Position numbers and translations under genes: made by a program
From: Bugula neritina
Lineage: Eukaryota; Bryozoa; Gymnolaemata; Cheilostomatida; Bugulidae
Length of the DNA: 64,000 bases
NCBI GenBank assembly: GCA_964035545.1
Contig: OZ037771.1
Location: 2,994,128 to 3,058,127, forward strand
Direction of reading: 5' to 3'
The notes under the pieces: model-generated
Databases searched by the model: none
What the model was told of the DNA's origin: nothing
The model's input: only the letters and a program-made list of their open reading frames with translations
Shown: piece after piece, positions 1 to 12,642 of the stretch
How positions within the stretch are numbered: the first letter of the stretch is position 1
Layout of the letters: each line of letters starts with the position of its first letter

Positions 1-6
1 TTTCAG

Positions 7-3000
7 GTCACATTAATATGACGAGACCTCCTTCTGGTATCTCCCAGCTAAATGTTACATCTACAGGTAAGTGTCGCATCTACGGGTGAGTAGTGTCTAC
101 AGGTGATTAGTGTCTACAGGTGAGTTGGTGTCTACAGGTGAATAGTGTCTACAGGTGAGTAGTATCTACAGGTGAGTAGTATCTACAGGTGAGTAGTGTA
201 GACAGGTGAGTAGTGTAGACAGGTGAGTAGTGTCTACAGGTGAGTAGTATCTACAGGTGAGTAGTGTAGACAGGTGAGTAGTGTAGACAGGTGAGTAGTG
301 TCTACATGTAAGTGTCACTTCTAAAGGTGAGTAGTATATACAGGTAAGTAGTGTGTACAGGTAATAATAATCACTGCAGCCATATTTTCATCTGTGACAC
401 TTTTACCAAAGAGATTAGCATTTTTCACAACTGGAAATCCCAACAACACCTTTGATGAGTGAAGAGATGAATTCCATGAGCGACATTCGCCTACTTCTCT
501 CCACTTGAATATTCAAATTTATTCTGTCCTTCTTTGTACTTGGGTTTATAGAGTGTTTAGTATTAATTGATGTGATATTTTGAAATTACCCATCTGTCAT
601 GGTAACTCTGTTATCTCTGTTGTCACATCTGTGTGTGAACTCAGTATCACACCTCACATCTCTTCACTATTTCCTATTGCCTCTCTCCTGTTTGCTTTGT
701 TCTGTGTCATTGCTTAGCACACCTGTGTTGTACGGCAATATATAGCTTTGCTGCTGCTACCACACACACACTCCAACTCTTTCTCAATCACTCATTCCCT
801 TACTTATTCACTCACTCACTCATTCACTAACTAACTCATTCACTAACTAACTCATTCACTCACTCACTCATTCCTTCACTCATTCACTCACTCATTCACT
901 CACTCACTCATTCACTCACTCATTCCTTTACTCACTCACTCATTCATTTTCTCATTCCTTTACTCACTCACTCATTCACTTTCTCACTCATTCACTCACT
1001 CATTCACTCACTCATTCCTTTACTCACTCACTCATTCACTTTCTCACTCATTCACTCACTCATTCACTCACTACAGTTTTTTGACAAATTATAAATGTAG
1101 TATTTCAAACAATGCATTAGTTTGAAATGGCTTCTTTTTTCAACCCCAGGGTTTAAAAGTTGTGAAATAGGCCTATGTTCAAGTTTTCTTATTTAATTAA
1201 TAGCCTATTACTATTTTACTATATTACTATATTACTACATTACTATATTACTACATTACTATATTACTTCACTGTATATGATAATTTTGATATTGTAATA
1301 CTTCATAGCTGCTATACTCTTATATTACTATATAATTTGTGTAATATTATATTACAATATTAATATATTACTATGTGGTTACAGGTGCATACAGTATTGA
1401 TATTGCCTGGAGTGATCCCATGTTTAATTTCAATGGCACAGTTCCAACTCCGTGCCATTTCTACCTCAACATCAGCTACACTCCCTCTCAGAAAGGTAGA
1501 CAACTCTAGTGTCCTGTTATCAGGACTCCTAAAAGTAAATGTAGATTACATAACATACGTAGTTACTGTGTATTCTCTACACTTTATGCAGGCGTGTAGA
1601 ATTGTGCTTAGTTTGGGTTTATAATTTCTAGTTTGATTTGTGCATTTTGAGAATTATTGTTTTATATTGCAAAAGCTTCCCATACTATACACATCAGCTA
1701 GAACTAGGGCTAACTAACCCCTCCCCAACTCTGCATCTAGCCTGCACTTCCTACACCTTAGCCCATAATCCCTACACCCTGCTGGTGACTACCAACTCTG
1801 TGAAGGTGTAAAAGTTGAGCTTGGAATTTGAAACTTTCTCTGTATAAAAAGTGTAAATTATTTTACTTCATCTTAGTAAGTTGGTTAAGAAATTTCTAGA
1901 ACAAGTATTGTATGTAATATGCTGTACTAGACTGTGCATGATAATATCATTGCTTGCATCTAATTTGTCAAGCGTTATACACTGGACAAGGCTAATTGCA
2001 TTTGTTTAGTTCTAAGTATTCCTGCCTCCTTTAATTGCATGTAGATATTAAACACTTCCAGTCATCTGTGATTCATGAAGTCCCTTCTGATCAATATTTA
2101 AATACAAGTTACAGTATATTCACTTCATACAAGCTACAGTATATTATCTTTATACAAGCTACAGTAAATTCACTTCATTAAACATGTAATTATGAACAAG
2201 ATGAATTGAATCATTCACAGTTGACTGGACTGCTAAGGAAGGGCAATATTTAGTTATTATCCCTTTGAAATATACTGTTTTATAATCTCATTTCCTATCT
2301 CTAGAGTCTAGTCTATTACATCCCTTTTTCTACCTCTAGTCTATTACCTCCCCTTTCCTACCTCTAGTCTATTATCTTTCCTTGTTTCCTAAGCGTCTGC
2401 CTGGTGAGCCATAAAATTACCTGGAAATATTGATTCAGGTGTTAAAACAGGCAGCACTGTTAGACATACTTAATGTCCCAGGCCACAGCAGGCTGTACTC
2501 TACTCACTTGGTTACAAATCATTAATTACCTGCCTCAGTCCAAGTGGTTTCCCTCTTCCTCTCTCTGTTTGTGCTAACTTGACTTGCCGGCTTTCTCTAC
2601 ATCTTGTAACCTCTCTCTGGCGTTTGTTAGTGTTTCTTGGCAGGATGCCATTAGATAAGCACTTCTGATGAAAAACAATGTATCAGTTTAATAGTGATGT
2701 AATGGTTGTCAAAGTGAAAACATGTTTGGCATTCCAAAAACAACATGGCTAACATTACAGCTGGGAATGAAGAGAGTGTTTAGTGGGTCAGGCTTCTATA
2801 TGGACTTTAGTATGAGCTCTGTGTGCTGTGGTAGTAGCAGTCTTGTCAGCATTATAGAACACCCCCTCCATCTCCTCTCTGCATCCTCTCCTACATCTCC
2901 CCCTGCCACTCCCCTGTTCATCCTCTCCCTGCATCTTTTGCGATTTCCTCCTGTATTTCATTTATGAGCAGCTGGGGAGAAATTTACCCTCCCCCCTACA

Positions 3001-6000
3001 TCCGCTCCCTCATTCTCAGTTTCTGGGAATCTTTTGTGAAGAACTTTTGACTAAAGGCAGTCAGTGGTTGTGAGTAGAAATATTAACCTCGTAACCAGTT
3101 TAACTTTGAAATACTCTCTGGGAGCCGCTTTAGTGCATTTCTTTAGTTCAGTTCAACTGGAAATAATATAGTATGCAAATCCCAAATGTATGAGTGCAAT
3201 AAACGGCTCAGGTGAATGCAAAGTATAAATGGAGCTTTTATTCACATGCTTAAAGTTGCAGTTATACGAATGGATTTCAGTTTATACAAAACTCAAAGCT
3301 GGGTCTATCTTTCTGTGAAGTTAGTGAATTAGTTGAATAGTCCTTGAAAACATTTGAGAGGTAAATGTTTAGGTAATTCCCATTTATTATAGCTACCTTT
3401 AAGTTGGTGATTATTATTTATTGTTAAATTTAGTTATTTTATGGCCATAATGACCTACACCTTATCTAATCTTATTTAATCTAGTTGATTAGGTTTACTC
3501 ATAGTAAACCGTTGTTGAGTTCAGTCAAAAGAAGTTACCCCCTCTTTCTAATTTTATACTAGATAGTCTAATTACCTCCCTCTGATTACCCTCCTCTGTA
3601 CTATATAGTCTGATTATCTCCCTTGTACTATATAGACTGATTACCTCCCTTGTACTATATAGTCTGATTATCTCCCTTGTACTATATATACTATATAGAC
3701 TGATTACCTCCCCTTGCAGGTTCACACACTAGAACTACTCACATGAACTTAAACATCACAATGAGATCAGCTTCAGTGACGAAACTGACTCCGTCTACTC
3801 TAGTAACACTCGGACTCAGTACCTGCTTGCTGATGGTATGTCCTTGACCTTAGTCTCTATACCTAACATCACTGTGAACACCAGGGCTGCACTGCCTCTC
3901 ATATTGCACTATTAACTTGTGTGTCTTTTACCTGTATACACTGTAATGAAGCTAGTGCAGCTCTACCACAAGTCAATATGCTTGTATTCTGGAATCAAAG
4001 TTTATGGGTTATTTGGACTTTGCTGAGAGCATTGTGCTAAATTGTTGGAGATGGGGCAAGGGAATGATGCAGTTTATGTAAATAGACTGGGAGACTAGCT
4101 ATTAATTAGTTAGATTACTAGGAACGAGGCTTTTATTGGTCCTGCACCCCTTCTTTTCTCTAAACTTTATATACTTTATAGACATTTTGTAGTTATGCAT
4201 CATGCTGCTGTTTATTTACTCGTTTATTCAGTCACTGTAGGCTGTGGCAGCAATATTTATTGGATCCAAACATTTTGGTGTAGAAATTTTTTAGGCCACC
4301 TATAACTGTGATGACCTCATTAGCTTTGTGAAAGATTCGTACTACTACAACACTCTGCCTAAGTTTGATATTATTAACCATGTATTCACTGCAATTTGGT
4401 TGGGCAACTCCTTAGTTTCTCAGAAAATCTACACAGGCTTTAATAAATCTTTGCGTTACATCACTGGGGTACAAATAATGCTAGTTTTTAGTCAAAAATT
4501 CAATTTGGCTTAGTTAAAACTTTCATTGTAAAAGCCACTCGTCAATAGTGTTGTCTTGTGATAAATTAATCACCTAATTTCAGAATATAATAAAAGAGAA
4601 ATGATAAATCCTAGTATTTAATCATCACTGTCTACTGAATGGATGACTCACTTGAAAAGCTTAGTAGTTTTTATTAGAAATCAGTGGCCGTTCTTAGTTA
4701 CCATTTTGCAGGTTCATTAAATTTCCAAATAGCCATTAAGCAAGTAATATTTTACTATTAGAAACTTGTGAGCTCCTTATCAATACGATTTCCACGAGTT
4801 TAAGTTCTATAAAGGAGTAGGTACTAGATGAGTGAATTAAGACTCTACTTACTTATCCGCAGCTCATCGTGTGATTTATGTTTGGGGTTTAGCCGGCAGC
4901 TGGCAGCAGCAAGAGAGGGTTCATATGCACCGACCCCTTGGAGGTGACGGAGCAGACAGCAGCTGCCTCTGACTCATGTCCTCTGGGTTTCTACAACAGC
5001 AGCACCGACAGCATCGGTGATTGTGCCCCCTGTCTGTGCAATAACAATTCTCAGCTGTGTCAGTCTGTAACAGGTAGTGTTATATAATAATATTATATAC
5101 CTGTATATCTGTATGTTATATAAGAATACCTGTATATTATACAGGTATTCTTATATAACATACAGGTATTTTTACATAGCATACAGGTAGTGTTACATAA
5201 CATACAGGTAGTTTACATAACAGAAACATTTTATATGTTTCTGTTATATTTTATGAAATTATATTCACAGTCTTTTCTAGACATGAATATTATGTTTTCG
5301 AAGATAGATGTGGGAGACAATCCAGAGTCAAGTTTGAAGTTGAAAGTATTTTATATAAAAATGGCATCCTGTAGCATTCTAGTCTCACACCTGTATTACA
5401 TAGCTGACAGAGAGTATGACGTTATGCAATAATTTCCTGCAGGTAAATGTTTAGACTGTTTATTCGCCTCTGACGGGGATCAGTGTGAGACGTGTCTACA
5501 AGGCTATGTGCTCTCTGAAGACGGTAGATGTGTTCATGCTCGTCTCTCCACTTCTCCCGAGTACAGCATGGAGTTGGACCACGTGATGACATCATCCACA
5601 AAGCCCACTAAAGGTAGCATAACTCCTTACAAAATTATTGTTGCTCAGTGTTAGTTGAATGTGTTTACACAGGGATGTTTATGGTAGAAGCAGTGTTTGC
5701 TGTGCATGATGGAGTTGACTCTAGTTGCAGTCTCTTAATGCTGTAGAAGTGTTGTAATGTAGCAGGTTTGATGCAAAGTGCCATTTTTTACAATTATTTT
5801 TTTAACAAATTGAGTAAAATACGATGTGGTTAAAAAGCTGTTGGTTTGATTTAGACCAACACTTAAGAAAGAGCTGGTTTCTAACAGTTATATATTATTA
5901 CACAATAATTTACCTTCAGTTGGAGTTATCTATCCTTCAATCAAGTATATATACTTCTATTTATAATAATATGATGGCGTATTGTTTATTCTAAATTATA

Positions 6001-7174
6001 ATTATTATATACTCCATTTATTGTTAGCAGATGTTTTATCTACTGTGAAATACCAGTCTACAAAGACCACATCTGCCATGTGAGTAAAATGTTTAAAGCC
6101 TATTCACTTCAATGCTATACTATGACATGTACACTACATTAGAACATGCTGTCAGCCTTGTTCTATAGTTTACTGGCTTGTAACTAGGAGAATAAAGATT
6201 ATTAAATTGATGAAATGATTATATAACATACAATTAGGAAAAATAATTTGTGTGTCTGTTTCTACAGCTACAGTGTGATTGTTCTGATGTTTTAGAGTTA
6301 CTCCTCCTGTCACCATAATAGTGACCTCAGTTATATGCTCTCTTGTCATCATATGCTTCATCCTTATCATCGTATACAGGTTAGATATTATATACTACTA
6401 TATACTACTATATATGTATACTATATACTACTATATATGTATACTATATACTACTATATATGTATACTATATACTACTATATATGTATACTATATACTAC
6501 TATATATGTATACTATATACTACTATATATGTATACTATATACTACTATATATGTATACTATATACTACTGTATATGTATACTATATACTATATACTACT
6601 ATATATATGTATATTATATACTACTAAATATATACTACATATGCTACTAAAAATTGTCATGTGCTGAATTTTCAAGTAATAACTGCTTCTTTTAAGTAAT
6701 TTGTGTATCAAGAGTTGTCTTATCAATTAGTTGTAATTTCTATTGATTATATATTACAGAAAATGCGGGTCGTGTAGGAAGAAGCCCATACAGTTCTGGA
6801 CTGTTCAGCTAGAGGCCAACAATCAACCCACTATTGCATATTCAGATATCACTGATCAGCACAATACAAGAGAAGACAACAAACTAATAGAAAATGACTA
6901 CATGTCCAGATTCACAGAGTAAGTGGGAGTTGTGCGTTCTTGTCACTTGTGTATTATTTATGTTATAATATTAACTGTGGCTTTAATTGCATCATTGCTG
7001 TCGCATTTTTCATAAGTTTTTCTTAAGCTTGCCAGGTCTTTGAGTTCTAAGATTTTTGCTAATTGATCTGTTGGTTTGGGTGGAACATTCTAAAAAATAT
7101 ATTATTACCATATTGATATTTGTAGACACGAATTTGCCACTGATGAAAACCCATATCGGCCTATTACAGCATGA
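7..7174 (+). CDS. Type I membrane protein, FN3-like plus Cys-rich EGF/laminin-like ectodomain, MEGF9-like tail (3' part)
   Basis: Nine exons with continuous phase: 7-66, 1385-1495, 3720-3835, 4893-5073, 5443-5613, 6031-6079, 6296-6379, 6760-6918, 7126-7174. They give 325 residues; the 5' end lies outside the window. The first three exons resemble one fibronectin type III domain (Trp in AYSIDIAWSDP, and SVTKLTPSTLV like the L-x-P-x-T motif). Exons 4-5 are cysteine-rich (CPLGFYNSS, CAPCLCNNN, CLDCLF, CETCLQGY), like a laminin-type EGF module. Exon 7 encodes one membrane helix (IIVTSVICSLVIICFILIIV). The tail begins with a basic Cys cluster and an FWTVQLEANN segment, which I recall as similar to the FWTIEL segment of vertebrate MEGF9. 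The last intron starts inside what would otherwise be a stop (RFTE then TAA); splicing adds HEFATDENPYRPITA. The family name is inference. The exon chain is well supported by phase, except that a small extra exon around 4293-4467 cannot be excluded. Confidence 0.72.
61..370 (+). repeat. 17-bp minisatellite made of splice-donor-like units
   Basis: About 17 head-to-tail copies of a unit close to TCTACAGGTGAGTAGTG. The first copy overlaps the exon end at 66, whose donor is ACAG|GTAAGT. Nearly every later copy again carries CAG|GTGAGT, a near-consensus 5' splice site. The array therefore looks like the local donor copied many times into the intron. Confidence 0.9.
780..1072. repeat. (CACT/CATT)n simple repeat
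   Basis: Irregular tandem tetranucleotides of the type CTCATTCACTCACT, with some CTTT and CTAA variants, inside the first intron of the membrane-protein gene. No coding content. Confidence 0.9.
1200..1384. repeat. TATTACTA-type AT-rich repeat ending at a splice acceptor
   Basis: Degenerate units of TATTACTACATTAC run up to the acceptor before the exon at 1385. They take the place of a normal polypyrimidine tract. The short ORF here is a by-product of the repeat. Confidence 0.7.
1496..3540. other. Intron of the membrane-protein gene, no further exon seen
   Basis: About 2.2 kb intron. It includes short pyrimidine-rich repeats near 2280-2390 (variants of CTCTAGTCTATTACCTCCC) and a pyrimidine-rich stretch at 2860-3010. 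The ORF at 2722-2967 is low-complexity Ser/Pro/Leu and has no fitting splice phase. Confidence 0.5.
3545..3719. repeat. Tandem repeat just upstream of a splice acceptor
   Basis: Four to five units of about 30-36 bp (core TATATAGTCTGATTA plus CTCCCTTGTAC) lead directly into the acceptor CCCCTTGCAG at 3719. The CTCCC part of each unit supplies pyrimidine tracts, so the repeat repeats the branch/pyrimidine region of the acceptor. Confidence 0.75.
5074..5215. repeat. Donor-proximal repeat with perfect 27-bp hairpin
   Basis: Directly after the exon ending at 5073 (donor ACAG|GTAGTG) come repeated segments such as ACATACAGGTAGTGTTACAT that again contain CAGGTA. The repeat also includes a perfect inverted repeat: arms 5109-5135 and 5139-5165, with the three-base loop ATT. 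Confidence 0.85.
6383..6632. repeat. 23-bp AT-rich minisatellite beside a splice donor
   Basis: Units of about 23 bp built on TACTACTATATATGTATAC begin within a few bases of the donor at 6380 and run about 240 bp. The exon end itself reads GTATACAG, close to the repeat's GTATAC. Predicted Tyr/Ile ORFs here are artefacts. Confidence 0.9.
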
Positions 7175-10100
7175 ATGAACACTTCTATCCGCCAATGCAT
7201 TGCCATAACAATCTAACTGGTTTCTTATACTAAAACAATAGCTTATGTGTTATAAATATCCAGGCTATTCTATAGGTGAATAGTCTTGAAATACTACAGA
7301 AAGAAATAGACCTGAAAATAATACTACAGCTATATCAGTGCATAGTCACAGTGTGATCTGCTACTTTGTGTGTTTAACAATTTAAAACTTGTTTCACACC
7401 TGCAGGTATTTTTTGTTTTCAATCACTAAAATGGTACAAGATGCTTTCATGGCTACTTATTTCTTTTTATAATGTAGTACCTTATTAGTTGTATTGTAAT
7501 GCTATATGATTAGTTATATTGTAATATAATATTAGTTATATTATAATACCGTATTATCAAATATGTTGTAATACCGTATTATTATATATGTTGTAATACT
7601 GTATTATTAGATATATTGTGATGCTGTTTTATTAGTTGTATTGTGATATCATAATGTTAGATACATATGTTGTAATACCGTATTATCAAACATGTTGTAA
7701 TACGGTATTATCAAATTTTCAGCTGCTAGTATAATTGTGATTCTTGATTCCTCATCTTTTAATCGACTCAACTCAGTGTATTTTACTTTAATTTGTATTT
7801 ATTCTTACATTTTTAGCTTAATTTCTAACTTTCTGTCGTGAACTACTTACGGGGTGATACTATTTATAACATTGTGTTAAATGCGTGTTGACTATTTTAT
7901 CTCATATTCAACTTTAAGCCATTACTTATATCTACTTTCCTGTGTATATTTATCATTTATACGTACATCTTTGATCTGAAACTTACTTGTAATTCAGTTT
8001 CTATGTTACTCTGTTTTTTGTCTGTAATTTGTGCCACACTCTCTCAGTTACCGGGCATCTCTCACGGGAGTTACCTCAATTAAGAAATTAGCACTCGACA
8101 ATCTAGCAGTTTATTGACTTACGTCTCTACGCTGACTCTGTTCAGTTAATGCTGACTTTCCTTTCACTAATGGCCCATCAGATCTGTTTTTATTATTTCA
8201 TATATTAATTAACTAGCGAAAGTGATAATTTTGAGTCTAGTTAATGTTGCTACCTCCGCTACTATCTCGCTGCTTTTACTACTAGCTCTCAGTTATAGCT
8301 GAAATATTTTTGTATTATCTATCTTTTTGTTTTTCATTGTTAATGTAGTGTGTGCAATTGCAGTATTTAATATTTTCTTTTGCTATGTGATGCAGTGCAA
8401 TACTAAGATGTTTTCATAAATTTGTTGGTGACTCGGATGAGCTCTTGGCTAGAAAATGCTATTGCTGTAATAAAAATATGATATTTCGTCAAACACTGGA
8501 CTACTTTTTAAATAGTTTTGACCTTAGAATTGGTGGCAAATACCCATAATTTTCGAAAGCAAATTTAAGTAACAATTCTGTAAATTTTACAGACTTTTTT
8601 AATAAGCATACATGCCTAAGTATACGATGCTAATTGTAAAATAAAATCAGAAGCAAAAAGTCACAAGGTTGTATAAGATAGGAGGGTTTTACAGACAAAT
8701 TTAATACTTGGAAATGTTTTACAATGCATAAACATATACCTTTGCAATGTAATGTTGGTATAGAATAATCATATCATGGTGAATTTTTTTATTATATCTT
8801 GGTGCAAAAAATATTTCGACCAATGTTATTTATGTTTTAATAATCTTTTCAAAAATATTCCTAGCACAAGTAGAACTTGAGCAGCTTCAACAAAATTATC
8901 AAGCAGTCATGGGTTGTAATAACTATTTAAAGTGCCAATACCAAGTGCAAACACCAAGCCCTCTTTGGCTGATTAGATTTCTTATTTCATCTCCATTAAT
9001 TATATTAATATATACACAAGTTTTCACATTTCTATCATTTCATGTCCCCAGAGCTTGGGAAAGTGTGTTAATGTTTGCATAGTTGTGTAATAATTATGAC
9101 TCTGTAAACATTACAGTTAGTAGAAATGGGTTTCTTCAGTCTAGACTAGACAACATGTTTTCTACAGAATACAGTAAAAACAAGTCAGATCTAAGTCAGC
9201 TGCATTGAGCAGTTCACTGGCTATAAATAGTTTATTCGTTATAAATAGATATTTTAGCTCCAGCTGATATCTGCAACTTCACTCAGAATAGCTGCAGTTC
9301 AATAATTTGCTTGCTAGCAAATACTCTTTATAAATATCCATGGGTTTGCCTCTTGCAAAATTTCTTAGACTTTCTTGTTTTCTTTGATGTATGAAAGTGT
9401 AGAAACTGTCTTCAAAAAAAGTAACCAAACGAGTCCCCTGTTACCTAAGCAAACCTGTTATTACCCTATATTCAAAATTTCTAGAGAGTGAGCTAAATAA
9501 AATAGCTGTAAATAAGTTGCTAATTACTATTCAATGACTCATATACTTATATTTCACCTAAAATTGGTTTCTAGAATACAAGTAGAGTGTCCAACATTGC
9601 AATTTTATTGTGACTATACCATTATATATGCTTTCAGCTAGTTTAGTAACTTGATATTTGAGCTAGTTGAAAAGCTCAACTGAAGTTAGGTGTATGCCAG
9701 AGCACAGGCTTGTAAAATGTTGAACCAGTTGTTAAATTCTTATTGAAAACAACCTATTTAGCTGGATATACCAACAGCCGTGCATCCAGAATTATTGTCC
9801 ATTTGAATATAGCATCCTAGATAATATAACTGTTTTGGTCCTAAATGACCTGACCTGGAAATATTGTTTTTGTAAAAACCTTAATTCACACCTTTAGATT
9901 TCAATGAGACATTTATTAAGCTGCACATGCATATTTATTGTTACATAATGTTGGTTACGTGTGTCTGTATTGCACAAGACCACACTGCAGCAATAGCTAT
10001 TGTTTACTGCGAAATGAATTAACATTTCGCAGCTTACAATCTGCTCCCAATTACACTTATCTCATATCTCACACACACAGAGCGTTGTTTTCTGTGCTGC

Positions 10101-12380
10101 CTCATATGAAAGCTGTTAAAAAGAGGTGTTAGATTATTCTGCTGACTTTTGCAAAAACAAAGATCGAGTCTGCGCAGCAACAAGTGGTTGTGCAACACTT
10201 TGCTGTTTGCTGCTGATTCACCTGAGAGTTGCTGATTCTTGATGACACCTTGACTCAGGTGCTCCTGACATGCAGACAGCTGGGTGACATTCACTGACTC
10301 ATTCTATGCTCTGTTTTATAACAAGCCCGCCTTGTGCATCGCGAAATAAGTGAAATAATAAGAATTAGATTATAAATTATATATTATATAGCAAGAATTG
10401 ATATATTATATTATATATGGGTGTGTGCGAGTCTGCAAGTGCGTGTGTGTGCGTGTGTGTGATTGCGCGTGTGCGAGTGTTTGTAAATTTATATTATATT
10501 TAATGGTTCATTCATTCATGTTTATTTTTAGCAGACTTTGAATACTGCAATCTACTATAGATCTAATATTTCATTGCCAAATAGAAATGTAGAAAACATA
10601 TTGAGCATTAAAACTTATGCTTCAAGAGCCAGATGATTAAAATAATACAATTGAGAAGATAATATGGTTTCTTTGTGCAATTCCGGAGCTTTCTCTGCAC
10701 GTGATTAGACGGCATAACCTACCCAGTCTGAGGTCATAGCTTTATGCAACCAGCTTGGTGTTGCCCTTAGATTGGCTAGAAATCAGGTGTTGTTTTTGCT
10801 TGACTGCAATTTACAAGGTGCCAACTCTTTGCAGCTGAAAATGGAGCTAATCTATGTTTATAGAATTTCTGGCAATAACAAATCTGTCTGTCTAGTCAGC
10901 GCATGGAAAATCCCGACAGCATGTTTTACCAACAATCAACATCGAAAATTAACATAATATACTATCACAGGATTAAATACCTTAGCAATTTTTACTTAGT
11001 TTTTAGACAATATTGCTAAAAATAAATATATAGCTTGAATACAATTTCCATAAAGAGCAGATGGTTATGCAACCCAGCAGTGATGTTCTTGCTTCTCTTG
11101 CTTATTACAAGTCTAATTGAAATTCAAGTTTCAACTTTTAAAACAAAGAGTAGAGTATTGTAATAAATTCTGCTTTGTTTGTAGACAACATTGAAAGCAA
11201 AATAATAAATACTAACTATAGTAAACTTGATAGATAAATGTTACTTGTAATTAAAGTATATTTTGTTACTGTCAGACTTGTTATTGGGATGTCACAAACA
11301 AATCAAGGCTTAAATTTTACAGTTTACACAAAATTGCAGCACTTTATTACAGCTTTCTGATTATTTGTGTTAACTGAATTATGTTGTGTTTAATTTCATA
11401 AACGCTAAATTAAGAGTAGAACAAACATTATATAAAATGTGCAAAGAGGATTTCAGTTTTTAGCTCCGGTAATTCAACTATAACTTTCAGCCAAGTAACA
11501 AGTCAATACATGATATAGGAATTACATCATAATGCGAGGTGATTTTAAAATACATCCAATTTCAACACGTCAAATTACTTCAGGTAAATAATTTTCATGA
11601 TTTGTAAATATAAAATATTTCTTCCTTAGTTTTTAGTAAATCAAGTCAGGTTTGAGATAATGTCTAAACTGATGAGAAAGTAACATATTTTTTATTTTCG
11701 TTCAACTGTACCTAATAATTATTTATACTGAAATAAATCAAATGTGTATATAATTCATATATCATTATGATTCCAATCATGAATATAAATGCAACACAGT
11801 TAAATAACAAATAAGTGCTTGCTTTGGCATAAGAATACTTGACAGCAAAACATACTGTCCTTGAAGCCGCAGTAAATTATATAAAACAGAACTTTGGTTG
11901 TATTTTTCATTATTTATATTGGATTGTAGATTTTCTAAATTACTTGATTCAGTTTAACTTTATGTGTTGCAAGTTTTTTGGAATAGCCTAATACTTTACA
12001 GTTGTAAGGGAAATCACTTGATAGCCTATTTGATTATAAAATGTAGTTCAAAAAACAGGTATATATGAAAAAAATTGAACCTTGAGTCTTGAAAACAAAT
12101 TAAAAAAAGAACCTGCCTAAAATTTTTTATTGAATTATCTATTTTACAATAATATTTTGCTAAAAGCTTACACTAAAGACTTTAACTATTATTGTAAGTA
12201 TATAAACTAGCTGTGAGCTAGTTGCGAAACCTTCTGTTACCAATTACAGTATTGATTCATGAACTTAGCTGTCTCTGTATGAAATGCTGTCATAACAGAA
12301 TGGTTTTGATTAGAGCAGCACAGGGTCAGCACTGCGTCCAACTGCTGTCGCTAATTTCATAAACTTTTGTTCGCAATAAT
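7175..12380. other. Intergenic/3' UTR stretch, no gene recognised
   Basis: About 5.2 kb between two plus-strand genes. The beginning is probably the 3' UTR of the membrane-protein gene; possible AATAAA-type signal near 8470. 7490-7720 has degenerate repeats with TTGTAATACCGTATTAT. 10420-10485 is a short GT/GC-rich microsatellite. The ORFs at 9938-10132, 10034-10294 and 10772-10957 are short, overlap on opposite strands and lack splice or family support. Confidence 0.5.
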
Positions 12381-12382
12381 TG

Positions 12383-12446
12383 ACCAATCAGATTGCGTCG
12401 TTATCAGACCAGCTAGTATAAATAGCTGCACGTTCAGTATTTTCAT
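12383..12446 (+). promoter_or_regulatory. CCAAT box, TATA box and initiator of the secreted propeller-like gene
   Basis: GACCAATCAG (CCAAT at 12383-12387) lies about 30 bp upstream of a consensus TATAAATA at 12416-12423. A TCATCACT initiator-like sequence follows at about 12442. A 5' UTR exon then runs to the donor AAAG|GTAAAT at 12504. A strong TATA box is consistent with a highly or tissue-specifically expressed gene (inference). Confidence 0.75.
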
Positions 12447-12642
12447 CACTCAACAATTGTTTTCCTTCAACAACTTGTGTTACAATATCTGAGAAGCAAT
12501 AAAGGTAAATAATTGAATTTTCTAATGAGACAATTTTACTAGATTTTCTAATTTCAATAATTTATAAGCTTTGGACTAAAAAATAATCTATCATTTTATA
12601 TTTGTGTTGTATAATATATAATATTAAATTTTTAGGTAGAAA

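Noticed and set aside
3733-3835. Alternative reading of the exon at 3720 as NEISFSDETDSVYSSNTRTQ
   Set aside because: It needs a poorer acceptor and breaks phase with exon 1385-1495. The frame starting at 3720 keeps phase on both sides and completes an FN3-like pattern.
4293-4513. ORF that could be an extra exon (YNCDDLISFVKDSYYYNTLP...)
   Set aside because: Open and in phase 0, but the donor (GGG|GTACAA) is weak, and the FN3-like and Cys-rich parts join well without it. Kept only as a possibility.
6321-6667. Tyr/Ile ORFs of about 110 aa
   Set aside because: Only the first bases (6296-6379) are the real transmembrane exon; the rest is the AT-rich intronic repeat.
10034-10294. ORF of 86 aa on the minus strand
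   Set aside because: Overlaps another short ORF on the opposite strand and has no supporting signals.
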